A stretch of 38,939 nucleotides of DNA, taken from the NCBI GenBank assembly GCA_003140785.1, contig PLKY01000197.1:30360-69298 (forward strand), given 5' to 3'. The notes under the pieces were generated by a model. The model made no database searches. It saw only the letters and a program-made list of their open reading frames with translations, and was not told the DNA's origin. The DNA comes from Acidobacteriaceae bacterium. GTDB taxonomy: Bacteria; Acidobacteriota; Terriglobia; Terriglobales; Acidobacteriaceae. Positions 8,141 through 17,154 of the stretch are shown here, piece after piece (position 1 is the first letter of the stretch; each line of letters begins with the position of its first letter). The position numbers were made by a program, and so were the translations under genes.

Positions 8141-10368
8141 CGCAAGATTGCCTCGGGCAAGCCGCCATCCACCGGGATAAGGTGACCTGTGGTGCAGCGC
8201 GAACGTGGACTGGCGAGGAACAGAATCGCCTCCGCGCAGTCGACGGGATCGATGGGCGTGTGTGTCAGCGTCCGCTTGGCATAGAAGTTCGCCAGCAATC
8301 CGCGAAGCTCTTCATCGCTCATCGACTCCTCGAAGGAGATGCCGTACTTCGTCAGCGACGCACGCACGCGATCGCGCGGAAACATCGTCGAGCCCTTCAC
8401 GACGGTCGCAGGTGAGATGCCGTTGACGCGAACCTTTGGCGCAAGGCCCACGGCCAGTTCGCGCACGAGGTGACTGAGTGCGGCTTTGCTCACGTCATAC
8501 GCCTCACTGCCTCGCTTGGGCACCACAGCGTTGGCCGAGCTTGTCAACACAATGGAGCTATCGAGGCCCTGCGCCGCGAAAACCTTCGCGACCTCATCGC
8601 AGAGCAAATAATTCGAAGTCACGTTGACATCGAACGTCATGGCCCATTGCGCTTCTGTGATCACGCCATCCGGCGAAGATGGAAACATCGCCGCAGTATT
8701 GATGAGAATGTCAACGCCGCCAAATGCGGAGATTGTCGCATGGAGAGCGTTGCCAATCGCGTCGCGGCTCCGGATGTCTACAGCCGTGGATGCGACGGAC
8801 TCCTTCGACGTAATCTTCGTTAGTTCGTCCGCCACGTTCGAGGCTGCTGTCGTGTCGCGGTCGGCAATCATCACATGGGCTCCACGCGTGGCTGCGAGTA
8901 AGGCAACTTCACGGCCGATACCGCTGCCTCCGCCGACAACCAGCGCGATGGAGCGGCTCAACTCTTTCTCTGCGGGTTGACGCCGGATTTTGGCTTCTTC
9001 CAGCGCCCAATACTCAATGCGGAACGCCTCGCTCAGAGGCATGGCCACGTAGTTTGTGAAGACCTTGAATGTTGTGGGGTCCATACCCTGGCCGCACTGC
9101 GGAACCACGCTCGCTTTCGCTCCTGAAACCTCTCCATCCCCGAGCAGGCTCGCACCTTCCATTACGTGGATCGCATTTGTGTAGAATTCGCCGACGATGC
9201 GCGCTTCGGTCTTTGACTTGCTGAAACTGAACATGCCAAGGCCGGGAATCAGCACAATGGACGGGCTTGTATCGCGAAGAGCCGGCGAGTCCGGCAGTGC
9301 GTGCTCGTGATAATAACGTCGATAGTCCTCGCGATATTCGGCAAGCGACGACTCGATCCGTTTCTTCAGTGCGTCTACGTCTTCGCCATCGAGCCATGGC
9401 ACAAAGAGCGGCCGAATCTTTGTACGAATAAAGTGATCGGGGCAGCTCGTACCGAGAAACGACAAGTCTTTCGCATGCGATGAATTCACGAATTGCAGCA
9501 CGTCTTCTGCATCGCTGAAGCTCGCGATCCAGCGTCGCTGCGCGCTGATGCGCCCGCGCAGAAACGGGAGAATCTCGACAGCAAGCTCCTTGCGATTTGT
9601 TCTTGCCTTGATCGAATTCCCGCCAAACCGGCTTTCTCCCTTGCGTTGGCCGTGCTTCGCAATGAACTGGCCCAGTTGGTCGATGAGGGTCAGCGTGTTC
9701 ACATAGCACTCACGCTGCGTCTCGCCCCATGTGAAAAGTCCGTGCGCGCCCAACACGATCCCATCGCAGTCCGGGTTCTCTGCCACCGCGCGCTTCATCA
9801 TCATGGCAAGTTCAAAGCCCGGGCGCTGCCAGGGAATCCAAATCAGCTTGTGATGAAACTCGCGATTGAACTCCTCCATTTTGGCTTTGCCATTGGCTGA
9901 AGCTGCCAGCGCAATGCCCCAATCGGGATGAAGATGATCCACGTGAGGGAAAGGAAGAAAGCCGTGCAGCGGAGTATCAATCGATGCCGCCACTGGATTG
10001 TTGCGGAAGGCGCAGATGGCGTACATCTCCACCATCGAATCCTCCGTTGCCTCTCCCCGGTAGAGATGCTCGAGCGCCAGCAACTTCTCCTGGTACAGCG
10101 TGGCGAACCCAGTGCGCTTAATGCTGCCCAGGTCGCCGCCGCTTCCCTTCACCCACAGCACCTTCACCATTTGCCCGGTGAGCGGGTCGATCTCGTCGAT
10201 CTTAGAACTCGTGTTACCGCCCGCAAAATTTGTAATACGCAGGTCAGAGCCGAGAAGATTCGATCGATAGCGCAATAGCTCGGGCTCATCCAGTTTGTCG
10301 GCAATCGATGGGTCCCAGCGGTCTTCCAGAAATTTGAGCGAGGGTGAAGCGACAGCTGCCAGAGTCAT
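8137..10368 (-). CDS. rhaEW: Bifunctional rhamnulose-1-phosphate aldolase / L-lactaldehyde dehydrogenase
   Basis: A two-domain enzyme of 743 residues. The N-terminal class II aldolase domain (about 1-440) cleaves rhamnulose 1-phosphate to dihydroxyacetone phosphate and L-lactaldehyde; FAGGNTSSK near residue 50 and DTPLHGFLPFPHVDHLHPDW near residue 132, with metal-ligand histidines, mark it. The C-terminal short-chain dehydrogenase domain carries the NAD-binding GGGSGIG near residue 480 and the catalytic Tyr624-x-x-x-Lys628; in this family it oxidises lactaldehyde to lactate. This fusion is the RhaEW type known from Bacillus and many other bacteria. I prefer ATG 10368, preceded by AAGGCGGGA, over a TTG eight codons upstream. 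A 127-bp gap separates it from the regulator gene. A weak promoter there (TTGCTT at 10418-10423, 16-bp spacer, TAATTC at 10396-10401) could give it separate expression. Confidence 0.93.
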   Translation of the reverse strand: MTLAAVASPSLKFLEDRWDPSIADKLDEPELLRYRSNLLGSDLRITNFAGGNTSSKIDEIDPLTGQMVKVLWVKGSGGDLGSIKRTGFATLYQEKLLALEHLYRGEATEDSMVEMYAICAFRNNPVAASIDTPLHGFLPFPHVDHLHPDWGIALAASANGKAKMEEFNREFHHKLIWIPWQRPGFELAMMMKRAVAENPDCDGIVLGAHGLFTWGETQRECYVNTLTLIDQLGQFIAKHGQRKGESRFGGNSIKARTNRKELAVEILPFLRGRISAQRRWIASFSDAEDVLQFVNSSHAKDLSFLGTSCPDHFIRTKIRPLFVPWLDGEDVDALKKRIESSLAEYREDYRRYYHEHALPDSPALRDTSPSIVLIPGLGMFSFSKSKTEARIVGEFYTNAIHVMEGASLLGDGEVSGAKASVVPQCGQGMDPTTFKVFTNYVAMPLSEAFRIEYWALEEAKIRRQPAEKELSRSIALVVGGGSGIGREVALLAATRGAHVMIADRDTTAASNVADELTKITSKESVASTAVDIRSRDAIGNALHATISAFGGVDILINTAAMFPSSPDGVITEAQWAMTFDVNVTSNYLLCDEVAKVFAAQGLDSSIVLTSSANAVVPKRGSEAYDVSKAALSHLVRELAVGLAPKVRVNGISPATVVKGSTMFPRDRVRASLTKYGISFEESMSDEELRGLLANFYAKRTLTHTPIDPVDCAEAILFLASPRSRCTTGHLIPVDGGLPEAILR

Positions 10369-10495
10369 AAGTCCCGCCTTGTGTGTCTGCAATCGGAATT
10401 ACACTACCATAGATGAAAAGCAATAGGGAATGTGTTTCTCTTTCGAATCATACGAGCGCTCAAGCTTCGTAGCAGGCGTTACGGAAATTTGAATC

Positions 10496-11638
10496 TTACG
10501 CCTTTATACGGGCCGCAACCTCCGCCGATAGCGTCTCTGGCGTCACAACATGATGACGAACATAGTTGTATGGTGGGACAATGTGCCCGCGGAGCAATGA
10601 TATGCCTAATTGGATCAGTCGGGGACCATAGGTCTCGGCGCCGTGAGAGATGGAACCGATAATCGCGCCGGTCCCTTTGCGCATCTCGTCCAACACCTCG
10701 GGAATGCAGTCCTGTCCCACAATCGCGAAATCCTGTTCGCGACCTAGTTGACGCGCAGCATCCAAAACGCCAAGCGCGCTTGAATCCGTGGAAGCAGCCA
10801 CCAGAATCCTCTGGCCTTTCCGGTGCTTCAGAAATTCCGCAACAGCCATTAAGCTTGGCTGCCGCATTCCGCGACCATCGAGCCGCAAATAATGGTCCGA
10901 CGGAATCTTGTCGAGCCGCTCGCGAATCCCTTCAAACGCGCCCGCAATTCTGCTTTGCACAAAGCTGCCGGCCTCCGAGAATCCAATTCCAAGCACCCAG
11001 TCGGCTGAACCCTTCCACTTGCTGGACGCATACTTGGCCAGCAGCACGCCGGCCTCATAGCCCACTTCAAAATTGTCAACGCCGAAGTAAGTTGCATTCG
11101 GATGCGGTACATCAATCGCGACCAGCGGAATCTCGGCCTTCTTAAAGATGTGCGCCACATGCGGCGCAACATGCTCCTCAACCTGGAACTCAAGCACCAA
11201 ATCCACACGTTCCCGAACGAATTCTTCTGCATTCTTGATTGCCACATCCGGGTCGTAGCGATTGTCCAGTTGCAATAACTCCACGCCCGCGGCCGCAGCC
11301 GCAGCCGTAATGCTTGCGGCGACAGCAACAGAGAACGGCATCTCGGCACTCTGCGCGGCAAACCCGAAACGCAGTCTTTTGGGGCGCGAGACAAGTCGAT
11401 ATTGTCCACTTTGCCCCTGCGCCACGTAGCCCCGATGCACCAGCGTTTTTAAAATCCGGTACACACTGGTCTTGGATATTTTGGTCTGCTGAAATACGTC
11501 TTCCAGAGTGATCGGGCCGCCAGTCTGCTCCAGAAGTTCCAGAACATCGAGAGCCTTTGAAAGTATCGGGATAAGATACAGCCGCTTGAGCTTTGGTTTA
11601 GACAACCGTGCGTTCCTCCGTGCGATCGAGGCTGCCAT
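10496..11638 (-). CDS. Chimeric regulator: IclR-type winged HTH plus sugar-binding periplasmic-protein-like domain
   Basis: A 380-residue transcription factor inside the rha operon. Residues 24-85 form an IclR-like winged helix-turn-helix: LSKALDVLELL opens it, followed by the recognition helix region KISKTSVYRILKTL and the wing GYVAQGQSGQYRL. Residues from about 88 are not the usual IclR GAF-like effector domain but a type I periplasmic-binding fold of the ribose-binding/LacI kind: an Ala-rich first helix, IKNAEEFVRERVDLVLEF, YFGVDNFEVGYEAGVLLAKY and later VLDAARQLGREQDFAIVGQD. It therefore senses a sugar in the cytoplasm, plausibly L-rhamnose or rhamnulose, and controls rha transcription. 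It lies 23 bp downstream of rhaI and upstream of rhaEW. The palindrome at 13061-13080 is the best candidate site for it. Domain calls are from pattern recognition; effector and sign of regulation are inferred. Confidence 0.82.
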   Translation of the reverse strand: MAASIARRNARLSKPKLKRLYLIPILSKALDVLELLEQTGGPITLEDVFQQTKISKTSVYRILKTLVHRGYVAQGQSGQYRLVSRPKRLRFGFAAQSAEMPFSVAVAASITAAAAAAGVELLQLDNRYDPDVAIKNAEEFVRERVDLVLEFQVEEHVAPHVAHIFKKAEIPLVAIDVPHPNATYFGVDNFEVGYEAGVLLAKYASSKWKGSADWVLGIGFSEAGSFVQSRIAGAFEGIRERLDKIPSDHYLRLDGRGMRQPSLMAVAEFLKHRKGQRILVAASTDSSALGVLDAARQLGREQDFAIVGQDCIPEVLDEMRKGTGAIIGSISHGAETYGPRLIQLGISLLRGHIVPPYNYVRHHVVTPETLSAEVAARIKA

Positions 11639-11661
11639 TGCGCCGGGACTTGGTCATAATT

Positions 11662-12849
11662 CTAAGCGTAGGAAGTGACCGGGGCCATCTTCCCGCCGCG
11701 CTCCGCGCTTACGCGCTGCACGTATCCGCTTTCTGCCAACGCAGCCAGCGGATCCTCGGGCAGTCCTCGCAATTTTCGCCATTCCCGCAGCACCGGCCGC
11801 ACATCGTTCCAGAATGCGCCACGGAACAGTTCTTCCGCTGCCACCAACTCACATTGGTCCTGCAGCCGTTCCAGCCGCGGACGATCCACAAGCGCAGCCT
11901 TCAGCCATAGTTCCTGTGCCGTCACCACGGTCTGCACCATGGCTTCCATCTTGCCTTTCAGGTTGTGGCTTTGATCGATCATGAAAGCAATCTGCGATAA
12001 CACCTTTCGCCCCGACAGCTGAATTTCATGAAAGATGCGGAAGATCTGGTACGGATCAATCGAGCCCAGCGTCAGGTCGTCGTCGGCGTAACGGCGATCG
12101 TTGAAATGAAAGCCCCCCAGCATGCCGGAGTGCAAGAGCCACGCCACAATCTGTTCGATATTTTGCGTCGCATAGTGATGCCCGGTATCGACCAGGACAC
12201 GGGCTTGCGGACCGGCTTTTGCAGCCAGGTGCGAGGCCATTCCCCAGTCGGCAATGTCTGTGTGATAAAAAGCCGGCTCAAATGGTTTGTACTCGATGAG
12301 CAACCGCTGATTCGGCGCCAGCTTCTTGTGCGTCTTTTGCAGCGCCTCTTCCAACCATTCAATGCGCCTGCGGATGCTCTGCGTGCCGGGATAGTTCGAT
12401 CCATCCGGAAGCCAGAGCGATATATCGCGCGAACCTAGTTTGCGCGCGATCGCAACCGAGTCGAGCATGTGCGCAATCGCCCGCTCGCGAATCTCCTTCG
12501 AAGGGTTGCACAGCGAGCCAAACTTGAACTCCTGGTCCTGAAAAAGATTGGGATTGATCGACCCTGCGGCGACGCCATACTTGTTTGCAAGGTCATGCAC
12601 AGTCCCGGCATCGGCGGTTCCATTAGGCAAATCCCACAAGACGTGCAAAGCAAGCGTGGGCGTGACCCCCGTCAGCTTGTGCACCTGCCCTGCATCGCTG
12701 AATTTCTCTTCGAGTGTGGAAGCGGCGCCAGCCTGTAAAAACTTCCCGAACCGTGTGCCGGTGTTGGCGAATCCCCACGAAGGGACCTCGATCTGAAATG
12801 AATCCAGTGCCTCGAATGCCAATTGCTGGAGATCCGATTTTGATTGCAT
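11662..12849 (-). CDS. rhaI: L-rhamnose isomerase, Pseudomonas stutzeri RhaI type
   Basis: Interconverts L-rhamnose and L-rhamnulose, the first step of the pathway; a cytoplasmic TIM barrel of 395 residues. It matches the RhaI type of P. stutzeri rather than E. coli RhaA. The metal-site motifs are visible: Glu186 in IEYKPFEP, Asp221 in LVDTGHH, His248 in GGFHFNDRRYADDD, and Asp292 in FMIDQSHN. From memory these parallel Glu219, Asp254, His281 and Asp327 of the Pseudomonas enzyme, the first three at a constant offset of 33. ATG 12849 is preferred because GGGGAAACC lies immediately upstream; an in-frame ATG ten codons earlier has a poorer site. It is the promoter-proximal gene of the operon rhaI-regulator-rhaEW-rhaB, with a leader of about 175 nt from the predicted start of transcription. 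Confidence 0.93.
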   Translation of the reverse strand: MQSKSDLQQLAFEALDSFQIEVPSWGFANTGTRFGKFLQAGAASTLEEKFSDAGQVHKLTGVTPTLALHVLWDLPNGTADAGTVHDLANKYGVAAGSINPNLFQDQEFKFGSLCNPSKEIRERAIAHMLDSVAIARKLGSRDISLWLPDGSNYPGTQSIRRRIEWLEEALQKTHKKLAPNQRLLIEYKPFEPAFYHTDIADWGMASHLAAKAGPQARVLVDTGHHYATQNIEQIVAWLLHSGMLGGFHFNDRRYADDDLTLGSIDPYQIFRIFHEIQLSGRKVLSQIAFMIDQSHNLKGKMEAMVQTVVTAQELWLKAALVDRPRLERLQDQCELVAAEELFRGAFWNDVRPVLREWRKLRGLPEDPLAALAESGYVQRVSAERGGKMAPVTSYA

Positions 12850-12915
12850 GGTTTCCCCACTTAGTCTGCGGATTCTCATTCGTCTTCAATCACGCACTTC
12901 TTTGCGAAATCCCTA

Positions 12916-13023
12916 TCATTTCTGGCCCAATGCTACCAACCAGCGCCTGAACTCCATAATTTCCCTCGCCAACGACCAGCCGTGGGTGGCACTAAGCAAT
13001 CCAATGTTGCCCTTTGGGGTCAT
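12916..13023 (-). CDS. Possible 35-codon leader ORF in the rhaI 5' leader
   Basis: An ATG at 13023 opens a 35-codon frame, with a Trp in GWSLAR and another in FRRWLV near the C-terminus, ending with TGA at 12916-12918. It starts about 3 nt after the predicted transcription start (near 13026) of the rhaI promoter, so it would be read as a leaderless message. It is not in frame with rhaI and ends 66 bp before it. There is no ribosome binding site and no recognised family. It may be chance; listed because its position at the predicted 5' end is unusual. Confidence 0.18.
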   Translation of the reverse strand: MTPKGNIGLLSATHGWSLAREIMEFRRWLVALGQK

Positions 13024-13032
13024 GGAATCCGC

Positions 13033-13062
13033 ATCCTAGCGCAACCCAAGTTGGTTTGTCTA
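13033..13062 (-). promoter_or_regulatory. Candidate rhaI promoter
   Basis: On the - strand, TAGACA (complement of 13057-13062), an 18-bp spacer and TAGGAT (complement of 13033-13038) form a reasonable housekeeping promoter reading into rhaI. The -35 shares its first two bases with the palindrome at 13061-13080. Confidence 0.5.
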
Positions 13063-13080
13063 ATGGAACTTTTTCCATTA
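13061..13080. promoter_or_regulatory. Perfect palindrome, candidate operator of the rha operon
   Basis: TAATGGAA, a 4-bp spacer and TTCCATTA form an exact 8-bp-arm inverted repeat. It overlaps the first two bases of the predicted rhaI -35 and extends upstream of it, a placement that would suit either an activator touching RNA polymerase or a steric repressor. The symmetric 20-bp size fits a dimeric winged-helix regulator. The chimeric IclR-type regulator in the same operon is the nearest candidate to bind it. Confidence 0.6.
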
Positions 13081-13310
13081 TATCTCGTGACATCGCTGGC
13101 GCCGGTTCGGCCCATCCGGCCTCCGCGCCTCGCATGACAACTCCAATTTCACGAAGATTGCCCTCAATCAGAGCTGATGGAAGTTTCGCATTCTTCACGT
13201 CTTGACCGACCACAAATGAATAGAAAACCGATTTTCTCAGCCCATTTCTTGAAACAGAATTCGGACGCTTCAACCTCGTCACATTTTTCAAATGAGAAAT
13301 AAAATTCTAC

Positions 13311-13340
13311 TTGACAATCGTCTTTGTTCATCGCTAGCCT
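13311..13340 (+). promoter_or_regulatory. Candidate promoter of TonB receptor 1
   Basis: TTGACA at 13311-13316, an 18-bp spacer and a weak TAGCCT at 13335-13340. The -35 is consensus but the -10 is poor, which would suit a promoter that needs an activator. The leader to ATG 13464 is about 117 nt. Confidence 0.35.
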
Positions 13341-13463
13341 CGCCGTGCATTTGGATTAGGCTCTTCCACCATTCCGCAACTTACACAGTGGCGGTCTACC
13401 CCGAGCATTCATGCCGAGCCAATGCAAGCCAAATTGAGCACGATTTTCAGGAGGTTTCAGGAG

Positions 13464-16400
13464 ATGCGAATCGTTCGTATCACTCTTTGCTTGACCATGC
13501 TGCTGGTAATGACCAACAGGTTGTTCGCGCAGGCAGGCGCAACAGGCACGATTCTGGGCACTGTAACCGACAGCTCGGGCGCCATCATCCCCAACGTTAA
13601 AGTGACAATAACCAACACTTCAACGAACGCAATCCTTCGTCTGGTCACCAGTTCGTCGGGCGACTATTCGGCCACTTCACTGCCTCCTGGGACATATAGA
13701 GTCTCAGCGGAGGCGAAAAGCTTTGAAAAAACGTTGACTTCCGCGTTCCAGCTCGCCGTGGACGAGAAGCATCGCGTCGACCTGGCCTTGAAACCTGGCT
13801 CGGTCACAGAGACGCTGGAAGTTACCACGCAGGCTGTAACGCTTGACACCGACAGCTCCGATCAATCGACTCTCCTGAGTCAGCAGCAGGTAGAGCAACT
13901 CCCGTTAAACGGGCGCAACTTCATGCAGTTGCTTCTGGTGAGCGCGGGCGCCGTGACCGTGGGCGGTGAGCAGGGCACGATGCGGCAGGGCGAAGGCAAT
14001 GCCGTGAGCATCAACGGAGGCCGCCCCGAAGGCAACAACTATACGCTGGACGGATTGGTCAACACCGACCAGGCGCTGCAAACCCCGGCGGTCATCCTCT
14101 CGCAGGACGCCATTCAGGAATTCAAGGTAGAGAGCGGCACCTACTCCGCTGAATATGGATTCGCCGCGAGCCAAGTCAACATCGTCAGCAAGAGCGGAGG
14201 AAACAATCTTCACGGGGCTTTGTTTGAGTCCAACCGCAACCAAGCCTACGATGCGCTGCCGTACGCGACCGCAACCAACTACCTTGCCGGAACTGCAACT
14301 GCGAACCCCATTCTGCAGCAAAACCAGTTCGGCTTTGTTGTCGACGGCCCGGTGTATATTCCCAAACTTTACAACGGCCGCAACAGATCATTCTTCATGG
14401 CCAACTGGGAGCACTGGATCATCAACAACGGGTATCAGTTTTCAGCTCAGGTCCCAAACCCCGCGACTCTTACGGGAGATTTTTCCGCGGAGACGTATCA
14501 GGCGCAGCCCAATGCCAAGGACGGCTCCGGCAATCCGCATCCTCTTCCAGGCGGTCCATTGCCTGCCTACGGCGATGCGGCTGGAGATTGCGCGGTGCTC
14601 TTGAATGAAAACCAGAACTGCATGCCGGTGAATCCACTTACCGGCGCGGCCTACGCCGGCAACGCGGGTGTGCCGGTGAATGCGCGGTTGGCGACTGCTG
14701 CCATCGCCAACGGATTTTGGGCGACTCCGACGACCCCTGGCCTGCCAGAGGGAGTCACCAACTTTATTCGGAACGCTCCTCTGCCCCTGAGAACCAATCA
14801 GCAGACATATCGAGGAGATCAGAACCTGGGTAAACTTGGTTCGGTCTTTTTCCGCTTCACCTATGGCACCTATTCGAATGGCACCTATCCCAACTCGAAT
14901 TCACTTGTTTATGGACTCGAGACTCAGTACGAAACCCAGAAGGCCTGGGAGGCGTCGCACACCATCAGCTGGGGCAAGGCGAATGTGAACAACTTTCGCT
15001 TTGGCTATTTGGGCGCCAACGCCCCTGAAGGCGCTCCCGCGCCGCCCGCGTCGGCGGTCTCCGCGCTTGGCGAAACAGGTGTCTTTACAAAATTCGCTGC
15101 TTTGCAACAGACGTGGCCGTCTGTCTCTTTCGGGTCGCAGCTCACCACCCAGGGCGGCCCGATCAACGCCTACACCGGATCGAACGGTCCTAATTGGGAA
15201 TACGCGGATTCGTTCACCACGGTGCACGGCAGGCACACCATTGGATTCGGGATCGACTATCGCCGCTGGCAATTGATTCGCAATCTGGATGACGATTTCT
15301 ACGGTGACTTTACCTTCTCCTCCAACACCATATCCAACAACTCCACCGCCATCCCGGCCGGACAACCGGGCGCAGGTACGTCCAGTTGTTCCAATCCATC
15401 CGGATATTGCGGCTCCGGCAATCAGGTGGCCGATATGCTGCTGGGCTATTACAGCGCGGCCGCCGGATTTTTCCCCGGTCCGCTAAGTCCGACCACCCAG
15501 GCCGGCAATCCGCAGGACCACGTCTTCAGTTATGTCGCCCCCTACGCGGAAGACGATTTCAAGGTAAGTCAGAAGCTGACCCTCAACGTGGGCCTGCGCT
15601 GGGACTATCGCGCCGCGGCCTATGAAGCGCAGAACCATTTCTTCTGGCTCGATACGAAAAACCCAGAGGGCGGCCTTTGCTACGCCGATCCGAAACTGTC
15701 GACAGACGGAGTTGCACCCGGTATTGGCGTAAACGGCGGCCCGATCCTGCGATACTGCGGCTCGGTGCCCCATCTTGGCTCGAAGTTACCCTTCGCGCCA
15801 AGGATTGGTTTCAACTATAGGCTCACCGACAAAACAGTAATCCGCGGCGGTTACGGCATTTTCTTCGATTCCTTCGAGGGGCGCGAAATCGACGACTCGG
15901 CTGACATTTACCCCTACAGCGAACGCCTCAATCTGACCCCCCCGTTGACTCCGACACCAGCCTCCGTTCCCAAGTTGACCAATAACTTGTTCCCAGCGAA
16001 CACAACATTGGGCCCGATGTCCTATTCGACGCTGTCGTTCATCGCGGTCATCGAGTCGGAGAATCCGCGCAACCCTTACATCCAGAACCGCACCCTCTCC
16101 ATCGAGCGTGAGCTGGCAAGGAATACCACCCTCGAGGTGAACTATATTGGAACCCATGGCTCCCATCTGCTGGACCGCGAACAGATAGCTCAGCCAAACT
16201 CCATTCCCGCTGCCAGCCTGGCGTTTTGCCAAGCGCAGAATGCCGCGGGCAAATACATCAACTCCGGAACAGCTCCCTGCTCGCCGTCGAGCCGCCTGCC
16301 CTATCCGAATTTCACAGGGGATTACATCGACAGCGTTTTCGAGGGCTACTCCAACTACAACGCGATGAATATCAAGTTTGAGCATCGCGCAGGCGATCTG

Positions 16401-17129
16401 GCCGTAACCTCGGCCTTTACCTGGGCCAAGAGCCTGGACGATAAGTCGGCGGCAGCCGGCGTGGGCGCCACCGGCAGCGGCTACCAGGGATTTATGAACA
16501 ACGCCGATCCGCAACTCGACTACGGACCCTCGGATTTCAACGTGCCTCACCGCTTTGTCACCGCCTATGTGTATCAGCTTCCTTTCGGGCGCGGTAAGAA
16601 GTTTGCAGGCAACGTCAACCGGGTTGCCGACGTAGCCATAGGCGGCTGGGAACTCACCGGCATCGCAACCTTACAGACAGGGTTTCCATTCACCATCGAT
16701 GCGAACGATGCGCAGAGTTATCTGGGTACACCGTCGCAGCGGGCGAACATTGTCCCGGGCTGCAAGATACATTCCAACCTGACGGAACAGTTCCAGCGCA
16801 TCAATACGGCCTGCTTTAGTCAGCCTCTTCCGGGTGAATACGGCAACATAGGACGCAACACGCTGACCCAACCCGGCATTAACAACTTTGACATGGGCTT
16901 CGATAAGAACGTTTCTCTCGGCGAACATGCGCAGTTTCAGCTGTCGGTGCAGACGTTCAACACCTTCAACCATCATCAGTACAACATCGACGTAGGCGGC
17001 CTGGCGACTGCTGGGTCGGGTGGCGGATCGTCCGTCGACTCTAACGTCAACGATGCCACCTTCGGTCGGATAACAGGTGTAGTGGGAGCACCTCGTATCC
17101 TTCAACTGAGCGGAAAGATCACCTTTTAA
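13464..17129 (+). CDS. TonB-dependent outer-membrane receptor 1, carboxypeptidase-regulatory-like N-terminus
   Basis: Outer-membrane transporter of 1,221 residues, the large Oar-like type of Acidobacteriota. A signal peptide covers residues 1-23 (cleavage after RLFAQ-type sequence). Next comes a carboxypeptidase-regulatory/CnaB-like beta domain (about 26-105, GTILGTVTDSSGAIIPNVKV start). The plug follows (about 110-270, with LPLNGRNFMQLL and a Gly/Asn-rich SINGGRPEGNNYTLDG segment), then a beta-barrel ending in the terminal aromatic KITF. The start is ATG 13464, nine bases after AGGAGG; an upstream in-frame ATG at 13422 lacks such a site. It is adjacent to the rha operon and probably imports rhamnose-containing oligosaccharides. 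No SusD partner exists here. A strong terminator follows at 17155. The substrate is inferred from context only. Confidence 0.93.
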   Translation: MRIVRITLCLTMLLVMTNRLFAQAGATGTILGTVTDSSGAIIPNVKVTITNTSTNAILRLVTSSSGDYSATSLPPGTYRVSAEAKSFEKTLTSAFQLAVDEKHRVDLALKPGSVTETLEVTTQAVTLDTDSSDQSTLLSQQQVEQLPLNGRNFMQLLLVSAGAVTVGGEQGTMRQGEGNAVSINGGRPEGNNYTLDGLVNTDQALQTPAVILSQDAIQEFKVESGTYSAEYGFAASQVNIVSKSGGNNLHGALFESNRNQAYDALPYATATNYLAGTATANPILQQNQFGFVVDGPVYIPKLYNGRNRSFFMANWEHWIINNGYQFSAQVPNPATLTGDFSAETYQAQPNAKDGSGNPHPLPGGPLPAYGDAAGDCAVLLNENQNCMPVNPLTGAAYAGNAGVPVNARLATAAIANGFWATPTTPGLPEGVTNFIRNAPLPLRTNQQTYRGDQNLGKLGSVFFRFTYGTYSNGTYPNSNSLVYGLETQYETQKAWEASHTISWGKANVNNFRFGYLGANAPEGAPAPPASAVSALGETGVFTKFAALQQTWPSVSFGSQLTTQGGPINAYTGSNGPNWEYADSFTTVHGRHTIGFGIDYRRWQLIRNLDDDFYGDFTFSSNTISNNSTAIPAGQPGAGTSSCSNPSGYCGSGNQVADMLLGYYSAAAGFFPGPLSPTTQAGNPQDHVFSYVAPYAEDDFKVSQKLTLNVGLRWDYRAAAYEAQNHFFWLDTKNPEGGLCYADPKLSTDGVAPGIGVNGGPILRYCGSVPHLGSKLPFAPRIGFNYRLTDKTVIRGGYGIFFDSFEGREIDDSADIYPYSERLNLTPPLTPTPASVPKLTNNLFPANTTLGPMSYSTLSFIAVIESENPRNPYIQNRTLSIERELARNTTLEVNYIGTHGSHLLDREQIAQPNSIPAASLAFCQAQNAAGKYINSGTAPCSPSSRLPYPNFTGDYIDSVFEGYSNYNAMNIKFEHRAGDLAVTSAFTWAKSLDDKSAAAGVGATGSGYQGFMNNADPQLDYGPSDFNVPHRFVTAYVYQLPFGRGKKFAGNVNRVADVAIGGWELTGIATLQTGFPFTIDANDAQSYLGTPSQRANIVPGCKIHSNLTEQFQRINTACFSQPLPGEYGNIGRNTLTQPGINNFDMGFDKNVSLGEHAQFQLSVQTFNTFNHHQYNIDVGGLATAGSGGGSSVDSNVNDATFGRITGVVGAPRILQLSGKITF

Positions 17130-17154
17130 CTCATCAACCTTTGCTTTATCTCGA

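Larger units (their letters stand above)
12850..13463. other. Intergenic control region between rhaI and TonB receptor 1
   Basis: A 614-bp divergent non-coding region. The rhaI side holds a predicted - strand promoter (13033-13062) with an overlapping palindrome (13061-13080) and a long leader. The receptor side holds a + strand TTGACA at 13311. An imperfect palindrome TTTTTCA-N2-TGAGAAA (13284-13299) sits 11 bp upstream of that -35 and could be an operator, with low confidence. No RNA gene was recognised. A 99-codon frame on the - strand (12992-13291) is probably spurious because it covers the promoter elements. Confidence 0.6.

Noticed and set aside
12992-13291. A 99-codon - strand frame between rhaI and TonB receptor 1
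   Set aside because: Covers the rhaI promoter and the palindrome, has no recognised family, and lacks a convincing ribosome binding site.
13284-13299. TTTTTCA-N2-TGAGAAA palindrome upstream of TonB receptor 1
   Set aside because: One mismatch and low-complexity A/T arms; mentioned in the intergenic entry but not claimed as an operator.
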